NCBI RefSeq assembly: GCF_004126535.1
Contig: NZ_PPCV01000001.1
Span: 434,001 to 498,000 of the forward strand
DNA length: 64,000 nt
Direction: 5' to 3'
Source of the DNA: Propioniciclava flava
GTDB taxonomy: Bacteria > Actinomycetota > Actinomycetes > Propionibacteriales > Propionibacteriaceae
Both the position numbers and the translations under genes were made by a program. The notes below the pieces were generated by a model. It ran no database searches, was not told the DNA's origin, and worked only from the letters and a program-made list of their open reading frames with translations. This document shows positions 1 through 6,869 of this stretch, one piece after another (position 1 is the first letter of the stretch; every line of letters begins with the position of its first letter).

Positions 1-187
1 TCGAACGCTCGTTCTTTCCCGAGGGGAAATCCAGTACGGCGTCGGAGGTGCCATTATATCTCTCTCCGACGAGCAAGCCGAGTACGACGAAACCGTGGTC
101 AAAGCTCGCCCTCTCCTCCACGTCCTCCGCGACACACCCTTTCCCGAAGGACTAGATCCTGCGAACCCTACCGGAGAGGCACTCTGA
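1..187 (+). CDS. pabB: Chorismate-binding enzyme, C-terminal end (aminodeoxychorismate synthase component I, PabB-like); partial
   Basis: Only the last 61 codons are in the window; the gene starts to the left. The readable part holds the final motif of chorismate-using enzymes (YGVGGAIISLSDEQAEYDET, about residues 12-31 of the fragment), followed by a short helix and a stop. In this family (TrpE, PabB, MenF) the YGVGGAI form of this last strand is typical of PabB, which aminates chorismate to 4-amino-4-deoxychorismate with a glutaminase partner. The stop codon overlaps the start of the following PabC-like gene by one base (TGATG), so the two are translationally coupled, which supports PabB over anthranilate synthase. 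The glutaminase subunit or domain is not visible. Codon use is more A/T-rich at third positions than the core genes after 5230. Confidence 0.82.
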   Translation, partial: RTLVLSRGEIQYGVGGAIISLSDEQAEYDETVVKARPLLHVLRDTPFPEGLDPANPTGEAL

Positions 188-987
188 TGCCCGTCTGGAC
201 CTGGAACACCGAACGCGCCACATTCGACCCTGTAGAAAGTGCCGGGCCACTCCTACTGGCAGACTCCTGGTACTTGCGCGAAGGTCGGGTCAGGGCGCTA
301 CCCCGGCATCGGGCTCGGTTCGCTGCTGCCGCGCAACAGCTAGAACTGCCCAGTCCCGACGCACCGGAGATCTGGTCGCAGATCGTAGATCTGCTGCCCC
401 CTACCGGTGAGTGGTTTCCTCGAATCGAATTCGTGGGCGGAGCCCAGCCAACGTTAGGGATCCGGCCTCGCCCCGCCCCGGCACGCACACAGGAAATCAG
501 CGTATGGGTGCCAGCATTCCCCGACATCCGCCGGTCACCCCACTTCAAAGGCCCAGACATCGAACGGCTTGAAGATCTCCGCATGCACGCTCGGGACAAA
601 TTCGGATGCCAGGAAGTCCTCCTCCTTAGCCCAGATGGGTACGTCATCGAAGGTGCGACATCCAACATACTTTGGTGGGAGAACGGCAAGATCTGCGTGC
701 CCGACATCGACCTTGAGCCATTTTCTGGAATTACCACAACGTTGTTACAAGAGGAAGCGCGTTCATGTTCCCTTCCCGTGGAACACCGAAGAGCTGTGCC
801 CGACGACCTCAAGGACAAAGAAGTGTGGATGCTCAACGCCCTGCACGGAGTTCGCCGTGTCGCCCGATGGTCAGGATCGACAACGGCTCCGTCCACCCCG
901 CCGTCGTTCTGGACCTGGCGCGAGTGGCTGGATTCGCTCATGGTTAACGTCGCGGGAGGAAGGCAAACTCACGATGCCCTCGACTAG
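187..987 (+). CDS. pabC: Class IV aminotransferase-fold enzyme, aminodeoxychorismate lyase-like (PabC)
   Basis: A 266-residue PLP-dependent fold-type IV protein. Lys121 in HFKGPDIERL is the expected Schiff-base lysine, and EGATSNILWW (about 155-164) is the phosphate-cup motif common in actinobacterial PabC and branched-chain aminotransferase relatives. Family knowledge and the coupled upstream pabB point to the lyase reaction: 4-amino-4-deoxychorismate to 4-aminobenzoate plus pyruvate. A purine-rich GGAGAGG ends about nine bases before the ATG, whose first base is the last base of the upstream stop. The 3' end overlaps the next gene by 14 bases. The pair could feed folate, but the downstream hydroxylase and methyltransferase suggest a dedicated 4-aminobenzoate supply. 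A D-amino acid or branched-chain aminotransferase role is less likely. Confidence 0.8.
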   Translation: MPVWTWNTERATFDPVESAGPLLLADSWYLREGRVRALPRHRARFAAAAQQLELPSPDAPEIWSQIVDLLPPTGEWFPRIEFVGGAQPTLGIRPRPAPARTQEISVWVPAFPDIRRSPHFKGPDIERLEDLRMHARDKFGCQEVLLLSPDGYVIEGATSNILWWENGKICVPDIDLEPFSGITTTLLQEEARSCSLPVEHRRAVPDDLKDKEVWMLNALHGVRRVARWSGSTTAPSTPPSFWTWREWLDSLMVNVAGGRQTHDALD

Positions 988-2209
988 GAGTTCTTCTGCG
1001 CCTAAGAAACAACAGAGTGGCACCTCCCCGTTCCCTCGTCTTGACGCCGAACGGAAGACGCAAGTATGCATCATAGGAGCGGGGCCAGCCGGCCTCACGG
1101 TGCATCAAGCGATGGCACAGATCGGTGTAACGTCCGTCGTTATCGAGGCTCGATCACGACAGTATGTCCAGAACCGAGTCCGCGCAGGTCTAGTTGAGCC
1201 TGGGACTGTGCGCATACTAGACGATCTAGGCGTCGGTCAGAAGCTTCTTCGCGACGCAGCCTGTCACAAAGGCTTGCTGCTCCAACTCGACGACACTTCG
1301 GCACGGGTACCCTTCGGTGACATCACCGGCGAGCCAGTCTATATGTATCCCCAGCAACACATAGTCCGCGATCTCATTTCAGCCTCTGACCCGCAACGCA
1401 TTCTGTTCGATACGGAGGCAGTGAACGTCGAAACTGGTTCCTTAGATGCCGCAGTAACAGTCAACCATGCCGGACGACACTTCCGCGTGAAATGCGACTT
1501 CATTGTGGGCGCCGACGGTGCCCATGGAGCATCCAGACGCTCCCTACCCGACGAACGGAAGAAGTCCTACGAGCGAGATTATGGTATCGACTGGTTAGGC
1601 ATCCTTGCAGAAACCGCACCCCTCGCCGACGAACTTATATATTCTTGCTCGGCCCGCGGATTCGCGCTCCACAGCATGAGGGGCGAGTCCCAAAGTCGGC
1701 TCTACTTGCAGGTCCCCCGCGGGTCCAGTCCCTCGTGGACAGACGACCGGATCTGGCAGGAACTTGACTATCGTCTCTCTCCCGGAGCGGCTCGCATCCG
1801 TCGAGGAGACATCACTGAACGCACAGCGGTGAAACTCAAAGCGTTTCAGCTCGAGAACCCACAGTATCGAAGGCTCTTCCTGATCGGCGATGCTGCGCAT
1901 ACGGTACCTCCCAGCGCGGCAAAAGGGTTGAATCTAGCCGTTGAGGACGCGGCGTGCCTGGCACAGGCCTTGTGGGCTTGGTACCAGGACCACGAACGAG
2001 GTGGCCTCGATCGATACGCCTCCAAAGCCGCTCAAAGAGCCTGGCTGGCGCAGATGTTCTCCGCCGAGATGACCCGCCTGCTTCATGTGCTGCCAGGCGA
2101 CACACAGTTCGATACGAAAACGAGGACCGCCCGATGGCAGCGGATTGTCGACAACCCAATCGCTCTCAGAGATTTCGCCGATCACTACGTCGGCATCGCC
2201 CGAAGGTAA
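974..2209 (+). CDS. FAD-dependent aromatic hydroxylase, 4-hydroxybenzoate 3-monooxygenase (PobA) family
   Basis: A 411-residue class A flavoprotein monooxygenase. GAGPAG at 35-40 binds the FAD ADP moiety, a DG motif lies near 181, and GDAAHTVPP at 305-313 is the second FAD motif. Lined up by eye with PobA, the substrate pocket is kept: Tyr223 (Tyr201 in PobA), Ser234, Arg236 and Tyr244 (the carboxylate clamp Ser212/Arg214/Tyr222), Pro313, Asn320 and Tyr405 (Tyr385). This argues for a para-substituted benzoate substrate. With pabB and pabC upstream, 4-aminobenzoate giving 4-amino-3-hydroxybenzoate is the likely reaction; 4-hydroxybenzoate to protocatechuate is the classical alternative. The ATG at 974 follows a strong GGAGGAAGG about ten bases upstream. 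Earlier in-frame codons run through pabC and are not used. Confidence 0.85.
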   Translation: MPSTRSSSAPKKQQSGTSPFPRLDAERKTQVCIIGAGPAGLTVHQAMAQIGVTSVVIEARSRQYVQNRVRAGLVEPGTVRILDDLGVGQKLLRDAACHKGLLLQLDDTSARVPFGDITGEPVYMYPQQHIVRDLISASDPQRILFDTEAVNVETGSLDAAVTVNHAGRHFRVKCDFIVGADGAHGASRRSLPDERKKSYERDYGIDWLGILAETAPLADELIYSCSARGFALHSMRGESQSRLYLQVPRGSSPSWTDDRIWQELDYRLSPGAARIRRGDITERTAVKLKAFQLENPQYRRLFLIGDAAHTVPPSAAKGLNLAVEDAACLAQALWAWYQDHERGGLDRYASKAAQRAWLAQMFSAEMTRLLHVLPGDTQFDTKTRTARWQRIVDNPIALRDFADHYVGIARR

Positions 2210-2322
2210 CCGGCCCGCGTGGATGACCAGACTTCACGGCTACGGATACCAGACCGCTGTCGCGTTACCAGCAAACCAACTAACAAACGATCTGCGTCGT
2301 TGACGAACGGAGGAAGAACGCG

Positions 2323-2799
2323 ATGAAGAAGCCATTGCACGTGCTCACCCTTGCGGCGATCATCGCCCACCACGGGATCGAGGCGGCGGCGGGGATCGGG
2401 GTGCCTGGGGAGCCATACATTGGTCGGCGCCGTGCCACCTTCCTGTGGACGGCCGTCTTCGCCGGAAACGCGTATGCGCTCACTCGTAAAAGCAGAGAAC
2501 TCGGGCTCCTGACCGCATTCGCGAACGGTGCTTACCAGGCTCTCGCTCTACAGCACTATATTGACTGGCCGTGGAGGTTGCGTAAGGGAGTCCCGATTAT
2601 TCAGGAGGCCGAGGAACTCCCTGAACGCTGGTTACCTGCCTACAACACGGCACTCCTCGTGGCCACAGGGCTTTCGTCAGTAGCCTGCTTGCGAGAGCAG
2701 GGTCCTGGCGCCAGAAGGGCGCACCTCCTTGGACTGGTGACCTTGCCATGGCAACTTGCCTCGGCGAGACGTCATCAGCAGTGGCTCCAAGCCCAATGA
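2323..2799 (+). CDS. Small multi-pass membrane protein, function unknown
   Basis: A 158-residue protein I do not recognise. Four or five hydrophobic stretches (roughly residues 7-25, 38-54, 62-78, 104-122 and 130-145) alternate with basic loops, so it is probably an integral membrane protein. Conserved-looking polar residues inside or near the segments include His16-His17 with Glu20, and an HYIDWPW stretch near 78-84. A clear GGAGGAAG lies 8-12 bases before the ATG. It is 113 bases downstream of the PobA-like hydroxylase and in the same orientation. It could be an exporter accessory, a membrane-bound hydratase or isomerase, or simply a passenger. The HHGIE stretch recalls HXXEE-type membrane proteins but is too weak for an assignment. 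Confidence 0.7.
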   Translation: MKKPLHVLTLAAIIAHHGIEAAAGIGVPGEPYIGRRRATFLWTAVFAGNAYALTRKSRELGLLTAFANGAYQALALQHYIDWPWRLRKGVPIIQEAEELPERWLPAYNTALLVATGLSSVACLREQGPGARRAHLLGLVTLPWQLASARRHQQWLQAQ

Positions 2800-2900
2800 T
2801 CCGTCGCTTCCGTCCAACTCCTCGGCTCCGCTGCGACGTCGAACTTCATGTCTAGACTGGCGGGCCCCTTCCAACCCCTGTGAAGCCTGGCCGCCACTTT

Positions 2901-2932
2901 GCTGGGTTGCACCGCCAAGCAACGCCCCAGCA
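2901..2932 (+). terminator. Possible intrinsic terminator hairpin
   Basis: GCTGGGTTGC (2901-2910) can pair with GCAA (2919-2922) and CCCAGC (2926-2931) around an eight-base loop, with a three-base bulge on the 3' side. It lies in the 196-base gap after the small membrane protein and before the methyltransferase, and would separate two transcription units. There is no T-run, so it may only be an RNA structure. Nothing else was recognised in this gap. Confidence 0.35.
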
Positions 2933-2995
2933 CCCTAATCAGTTACAACCTAGTGTGTATTGCTTCGCCACTGGAACTCGGGTAGCGTGCGTCAC

Positions 2996-3793
2996 ATGAA
3001 GCCGGAGCAAGCAGACTCGCGCCACAACTACGCGTTTCGTGACAACGCGTCAGCGAGTCAGCGCCTTGATACGCTCGACGAGATGTTCGGGGAGTCGAGC
3101 CGAGAGTTCGTGTCAACGTACCCCAACCGAGGAACCAAGTTGGCCCTTGACTTAGGGTGTGGGCCAGGGCACACCACTCGGCTTCTCGCTGAGTCTCTCC
3201 GTGCCCAGAGGACTGTAGGCGTTGACCAATCAGAGGTTTATGTACAGAACGCGAGAGCAAGGTATCCAAATCTAGAGTTTCAGTCCCTGGATGTCACGCG
3301 CGAGATGCCTCTTCCGCCAGCGAACGTCATATACGCGCGCTTTCTCCTCAGCCACTTACCCGACCCGTTGGAGCAAGTCGTCCACTGGTCGAGGCATTTA
3401 GCGCGCGCCGGTGTGGCGCTACTTGAGGAAACTCAATCCATCGAGCCTCTGGACCAGGGCTCACGTCCTTACCTGGAGTTGCAGAAGTCATTGGTTGACC
3501 ACCATGGAGGGACGCTTTTCGTTGGGCCGGTTCTCGAGCAGTTGAGTGAAATTGCGGAGCTTGAGGTGTTCCACGATGAGATCCAGTCAGTCACGCCTCC
3601 CGGCCGCTTGGCGGGGCGGTCATTCTCGCTCAATTTGCAAGCGTGGTCGGATGACGCCTTTGTTCGGCAGCTGCATTCTCCGCGCGAACTCGACCGGCTA
3701 AAGGATAGAGTTCACGCCCTCACTAGCTACGGTGCGAGCCCCGTGGCGAGATGGAGTATCAGGCAGATCATGATTCGTAGGAGAATAAATTGA
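2996..3793 (+). CDS. Class I SAM-dependent methyltransferase
   Basis: A 265-residue protein with a Rossmann methyltransferase fold. Motif I is LALDLGCGPG (about 49-58), followed by an acidic end of strand 2 in GVDQSE. The N-terminal part (residues 1-45) is helical and probably caps the substrate. This fold is shared by O-, N- and C-methyltransferases, so the acceptor is not set by sequence; the hydroxylated aminobenzoate from the neighbouring hydroxylase is the obvious candidate. The ATG at 2996 was chosen over a TTG at 2960 because similarity begins after it; no strong ribosome site is seen before either. The 3' end overlaps the following gene by four bases (TTGA), which implies co-translation. 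Confidence 0.85.
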   Translation: MKPEQADSRHNYAFRDNASASQRLDTLDEMFGESSREFVSTYPNRGTKLALDLGCGPGHTTRLLAESLRAQRTVGVDQSEVYVQNARARYPNLEFQSLDVTREMPLPPANVIYARFLLSHLPDPLEQVVHWSRHLARAGVALLEETQSIEPLDQGSRPYLELQKSLVDHHGGTLFVGPVLEQLSEIAELEVFHDEIQSVTPPGRLAGRSFSLNLQAWSDDAFVRQLHSPRELDRLKDRVHALTSYGASPVARWSIRQIMIRRRIN

Positions 3794-4890
3794 CCCTAAG
3801 TGCACTGAGATTCGGCGCTTTCATATCACCCTTTCATCCGCTGGGAAGAAGCCCGACACTAGCGATGGCACGAGATCTTGACCTAGTCAGGCATCTGGAT
3901 GATCTTGGATTCGACGATGTGTGGATCGGGGAACACTACTCGGGCGGCTGGAGCATCATCAGTGCCCCGGAGATGTTCTTGGCGGCCGCCGCGAGCCAGA
4001 CAAAGCGAATAGGCCTTGGGACAGGTGTCGTAAGTTTGCCGTACCACCACCCATTCCAAGTAGCCAGCCGGATCGCTCAACTCGACCACCTCAGTCGCGG
4101 GCGCGCAATCCTTGGTCTCGGCGCCGGAGTAAGTAAAGCCGACGCGCAGATGCTAGGGATCGATCCGGAAACGCGCTGGCGGCGCATGGATGAAGGTATC
4201 GACGCCGTCAAGCGGCTTCTCAGCGGAGAGGAGCCCGTATCTGTGTCCACCGACTGGTTCTCTCTCGATCGGGCAGAGTTGCAGCTCCTCCCGCTACAAG
4301 CGAATATTGAGATCGCCGTGGCAAGCAACTACTCGGAGAACAGCATGCGTCTCGCTGGTCGCCACGGACTTAGTCTCCTCGCTCTCGGAGGGTTTCTCCC
4401 CGGAGGGCCGAAGGTTGACCTGGAACAACGATGGAGAATCGCAAAAGAGTCTGCGGCACAGCACAGCACCAACGTCTCCCGAGACGGTCTGAGCATTGTC
4501 CTGCCCGTCCACCTCGCGGAAACTCGCGATCAGGCGTTCCAAGATGTCCGTACAGGCGCCGAAAGTTGGCTGTTCGATTATTTCCACGACACTCTGGGCG
4601 CTCCGGTGCGTCAATCCACGCCACCAGGCCGTGAAGTCGAGGAACTTGTCGACCAAGGCGGCGCGATCATCGGCACACCGGAAGACTGCATCACCGCTAT
4701 TAAGACACTGTACAATCAGAGCGGAGGGTTTGGGCGATTCTTGACCGTGGTTCTTGATTGGACTACTCAAGCAAAACAGTGGGAAAGTTTCAATCTTATG
4801 GCAGAAGAAGTCGTCCCGCACTTCTCGCCTTCTTCGTTGGACTCATTGCGTCGAGGGCAGCTCCGTGCGGCGCCTGGGACCAACAGTTGA
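3790..4890 (+). CDS. LLM-class (luciferase-like) flavin-dependent oxidoreductase
   Basis: A 366-residue (beta/alpha)8 protein of the bacterial luciferase family. Family features are the N-terminal FGAFISPFHPLG strand, GFDDVWIGEHY (about 40-50), the IGLGTGVVSLPYHHPFQVA strand-turn (about 74-92), LDHLSRGRAILGLGAG, and a conserved RWRRMDEG. Members use FMNH2 or F420H2 for hydroxylation, epoxidation, Baeyer-Villiger or N-oxidation chemistry, and the cofactor cannot be told here. The start is TTG at 3790, overlapping the methyltransferase stop by four bases, so it is translationally coupled. It is the last gene of the plus-strand locus. It may carry out a second oxidation of the aromatic intermediate, for example at the amino group, but this is inference. 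Confidence 0.88.
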   Translation: MTLSALRFGAFISPFHPLGRSPTLAMARDLDLVRHLDDLGFDDVWIGEHYSGGWSIISAPEMFLAAAASQTKRIGLGTGVVSLPYHHPFQVASRIAQLDHLSRGRAILGLGAGVSKADAQMLGIDPETRWRRMDEGIDAVKRLLSGEEPVSVSTDWFSLDRAELQLLPLQANIEIAVASNYSENSMRLAGRHGLSLLALGGFLPGGPKVDLEQRWRIAKESAAQHSTNVSRDGLSIVLPVHLAETRDQAFQDVRTGAESWLFDYFHDTLGAPVRQSTPPGREVEELVDQGGAIIGTPEDCITAIKTLYNQSGGFGRFLTVVLDWTTQAKQWESFNLMAEEVVPHFSPSSLDSLRRGQLRAAPGTNS

Positions 4891-5172
4891 TCTACTAGGG
4901 TCTCGACTTTACCGAGCGAGTTTCCACTAGACCCCGTTGTTCCACGTGGATGAAGTTTATTTGGTTCCACAAGGCGGGTTGAGCCGGTGAGGCCAGACAC
5001 GCTTAAGCGCTGACCACCGCAGACTTCGGTTCAATTCTGGTATCAGCACGCATACTGCACTGATGTGTGGGTATGAGGTCCGATCGCGCCACATCAAGCG
5101 GTGCTCCGGCGTCTGCGAACCGAGGGACCTGATGAGTTCAGCAACTCCGAGGTGCCCGAAACGTGCAACGCC
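4891..5172. other. Intergenic stretch between the oxidoreductase and the cut ABC-F gene; no gene recognised
   Basis: About 280 bases with lower G+C than the core and stops in all frames at short spacing. A GGGTCT/AGACCC pair (about 4900-4935) could form a weak hairpin after the oxidoreductase gene, and a CCACGTGG palindrome lies near 4943-4950. A GGTTCAATTC near 5030 resembles a tRNA T-loop, but the flanks do not fold. No integrase, transposase fragment or clear direct repeat was recognised. Confidence 0.6.
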
Positions 5173-6678
5173 TCAGCCCACAGCCCCCAGTCGTAGTAGA
5201 CTGAAAGCGCAAACACTCGGCATACCGCCTAGATCCTGGCTCGGCTCATCCAGGATGAGAAGCTGAGGCGCTGGCTCCGCCAACAGCAGCACCGCCAAAA
5301 CGGCGCGGAACCGTTCACCACCCGACAACGACCCCACCTGCTGCTCCACGATCCGCCCCCGTAGGCCGAAGGCAGCCAGGCGATTGCGCAGGTCACGATC
5401 CTCCACGTGCGGCGCCCGCAGCGTCAGCGCGGTCAGCACGGTCTCCTCATCACTCAAGGGATCAAGCCGCTGGGGGACGTAGCCGACCCGGTCGGTGGTG
5501 AGCACCCCCGACGCGGTGAGTCGCGACGGTTCACCGCTGACCAACGATGCCAGCAGCGTCGTCTTGCCCACCCCGTTAGGGCCGACGATCGCCACACGCT
5601 CGGGTCCAGCGATGATGGGCCGTTGATGGGCCCCGTTCAACTCCGCCAGGCGGCGCCCCGAACCGACATGGGGGTCGGGCAGCACCAACGTCAGTTCCTC
5701 ACTCACGCGCACCCGGGACTGCGCCTCACTCAAGGCGGCCTCGGCGGCAGCCTCGCGTGCCGCCAGCGTCGATCGGTCACCGGCCTGCGCCTTCTCGGCG
5801 CGGTTTTGCCGATAGTCCATCACGACAGGAAGGACGCCTGACTCACGTTGCGCCTTCCCGTGACGCACCGAACGCGCTTGCCGGGTCTGAGCCTCGATGC
5901 GCTGGTGACGTTCGGTGCGGAGGCGTTGCTCGGCCGTCCGCACGGCTTGCCGAGCAGCCTGTTGCGTTTGCTCTTGGGCCTGGAGGAACGCGCTGTACCC
6001 CCCGCCGAACACGGTGAGGGCGCCGGAACTCAGTTCAGCCGTGGCATCCAGCGTGTCGAGCAGGGTGGTGTCATGGCTGGAGATGAGCAGGGTCCCCTTC
6101 CAGGAGGCGATCAGCCCCATCAGTCGGTGCCGGGCGTCCGCGTCGAGATTGTTGGTCGGCTCGTCCAGCACGACCACCGGAGTACGCGCCAATTCCAGCC
6201 CGACCAGGGCCGTCAGGATCGCCTCGCCACCCGAGAGCGTGCCAATCGGCCGCCGCAGGTCAGGGGCGGGCCCCAAGGTAGCGACGACGGCAGCCAGGCG
6301 CGCGGCCGCCCGATCAGGGGCGTCCCAGGCATCCCCGATGGCGTCGAAGTGTTGCGGATCAGGATCGCCCGCCTCGATGGCGTCCAGGGCGCGCAGGATG
6401 GGACCGACGCCGAGGAGGTCAGCCACCGACGCGGCGGTATCCAGCACAAGGTTCTGTGGCAGGTACCCCACGGGGGCGTCCGCGTGGATGGTGATGCTGC
6501 CTCGCGTGGGCGACAGTTCTCCCGCGATCAAGCGCAGCAACGTGGACTTGCCGACGCCGTTGGCGCCGATCAGCCCGGTACGACCACCACTGAAAGCGGC
6601 GGTCAAGGAATCGAGGACCGTGTCAGCGCCGGGGTAGGCGAAGCTCAGGTCGGATACAACGATGGCAGGGTAAGGCAA
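5173..6678 (-). CDS. ABC-F family ATPase (ribosome protection type), 3'-truncated at a sequence junction
   Basis: Two ABC domains without membrane segments. Domain 1: Walker A GANGVGKST (38-46), signature LSGGE (148-152), Walker B LDEPTNNLD (171-179) and switch SHD (201-203). A basic/coiled linker spans about 235-330. Domain 2: Walker A GPNGVGKTT (366-374), LSGGE (451-455) and LDEPSQDL (476-483). The sequence then changes to an unrelated 18-residue tail and stops, so the D-loop and histidine switch of domain 2 are missing. ABC-F proteins of this kind bind the ribosomal E site and protect against antibiotics or aid translation; this copy is probably inactive. The TTG at 6678 was chosen because GGGAG lies six bases before it and homology starts there; a GTG at 6729 is in frame but lies in the leader. 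Base composition is core-like. Confidence 0.85.
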   Translation of the reverse strand: MPYPAIVVSDLSFAYPGADTVLDSLTAAFSGGRTGLIGANGVGKSTLLRLIAGELSPTRGSITIHADAPVGYLPQNLVLDTAASVADLLGVGPILRALDAIEAGDPDPQHFDAIGDAWDAPDRAAARLAAVVATLGPAPDLRRPIGTLSGGEAILTALVGLELARTPVVVLDEPTNNLDADARHRLMGLIASWKGTLLISSHDTTLLDTLDATAELSSGALTVFGGGYSAFLQAQEQTQQAARQAVRTAEQRLRTERHQRIEAQTRQARSVRHGKAQRESGVLPVVMDYRQNRAEKAQAGDRSTLAAREAAAEAALSEAQSRVRVSEELTLVLPDPHVGSGRRLAELNGAHQRPIIAGPERVAIVGPNGVGKTTLLASLVSGEPSRLTASGVLTTDRVGYVPQRLDPLSDEETVLTALTLRAPHVEDRDLRNRLAAFGLRGRIVEQQVGSLSGGERFRAVLAVLLLAEPAPQLLILDEPSQDLGGMPSVCAFSLLRLGAVG

Positions 6679-6684
6679 AGGAAT

Positions 6685-6726
6685 CTCCCGACGTTCAGCG
6701 AAAAAGGGGATGCGCTGAACAACGAG
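6685..6726 (-). promoter_or_regulatory. Leader hairpin 3:4 masking the ABC-F ribosome-binding site
   Basis: On the minus strand GTTCAGCG (6720-6713) pairs perfectly with CGCTGAAC (6700-6693) around a loop containing CCCCTTTTT. The stem can extend outward past a U-U mismatch so that bases 6724-6726 and 6723 pair with 6687-6690. This covers most of the GGGAG (6689-6685) used by the TTG start. It is the expected off-state of a translational attenuator. Confidence 0.55.
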
Positions 6727-6731
6727 CACAG

Positions 6732-6766
6732 CTCGACGTCAGCGCGGGTTAGCGGCTGATGTCGAG
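6732..6766 (-). promoter_or_regulatory. Leader hairpin 1:2 overlapping the leader peptide
   Basis: CTCGACATCAGC (6766-6755), inside the leader peptide, pairs with GCTGACGTCGAG (6743-6732): 11 of 12 positions pair, with one A-C mismatch and an 11-base loop that includes the leader stop codon. The 3' arm with its preceding C (CGCTGA, 6744-6739) can instead pair with TCAGCG (6718-6713) of the next hairpin. The two pairings exclude each other, as in erm-type attenuators. Confidence 0.55.
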
Positions 6767-6775
6767 ATCTGTCAT
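6749..6775 (-). CDS. Putative 8-residue leader peptide (MTDLDISR) upstream of the ABC-F gene
   Basis: A tiny reading frame, ATG at 6775 to TAA at 6749, lies about 27 bases after the predicted transcription start. Its middle codons form arm 1 of the leader hairpin, so a ribosome stalled there would open that hairpin. Stalling leader peptides of this size precede erm and several ABC-F resistance genes. No strong ribosome-binding site is visible before it, which is the main weakness. Whether it is translated is unproven. Confidence 0.45.
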   Translation of the reverse strand: MTDLDISR

Positions 6776-6808
6776 CACGCGTCCGATCGTCGGGAATGGG
6801 ACGCCCTT

Positions 6809-6837
6809 AGTATGGCCCACACCGTGACCACTGCCAA
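6809..6837 (-). promoter_or_regulatory. Sigma70-like promoter for the ABC-F leader
   Basis: Read on the minus strand, TTGGCA (6837-6832) and CATACT (6814-6809) are separated by exactly 17 bases: five of six and four of six matches to the -35 and -10 consensus. It sits in the gap after the convergent-side end of hisS (same strand, stop at 6870) and points into the leader peptide and ABC-F gene. Transcription would start near 6802. Confidence 0.5.
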
Positions 6838-6869
6838 GCGCGCCCGGCGTGCCGTGGGGACCTACAGCG

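Noticed and set aside
3-14. GAACGCTCGTTC, another exact LexA-type core
   Set aside because: It lies inside the coding end of the pabB-like gene, 170 bases before the next start, with no promoter position and no SOS gene nearby; likely chance.
168-941. Long minus-strand frame opposite the pabC-like gene
   Set aside because: No family features and it mirrors a well supported plus-strand gene; high G+C produces such antisense frames throughout the window.
569-973. N-terminal extension of the PobA-like hydroxylase back to 569
   Set aside because: This is another frame of the pabC-like gene; the flavin fold begins after 974, where a strong ribosome site is found.
5000-5060. GGTTCAATTC near 5030 as a tRNA T-loop or tRNA-fragment attachment site
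   Set aside because: The T-stem has a mismatch and two wobbles, and no anticodon or acceptor stem can be folded upstream.
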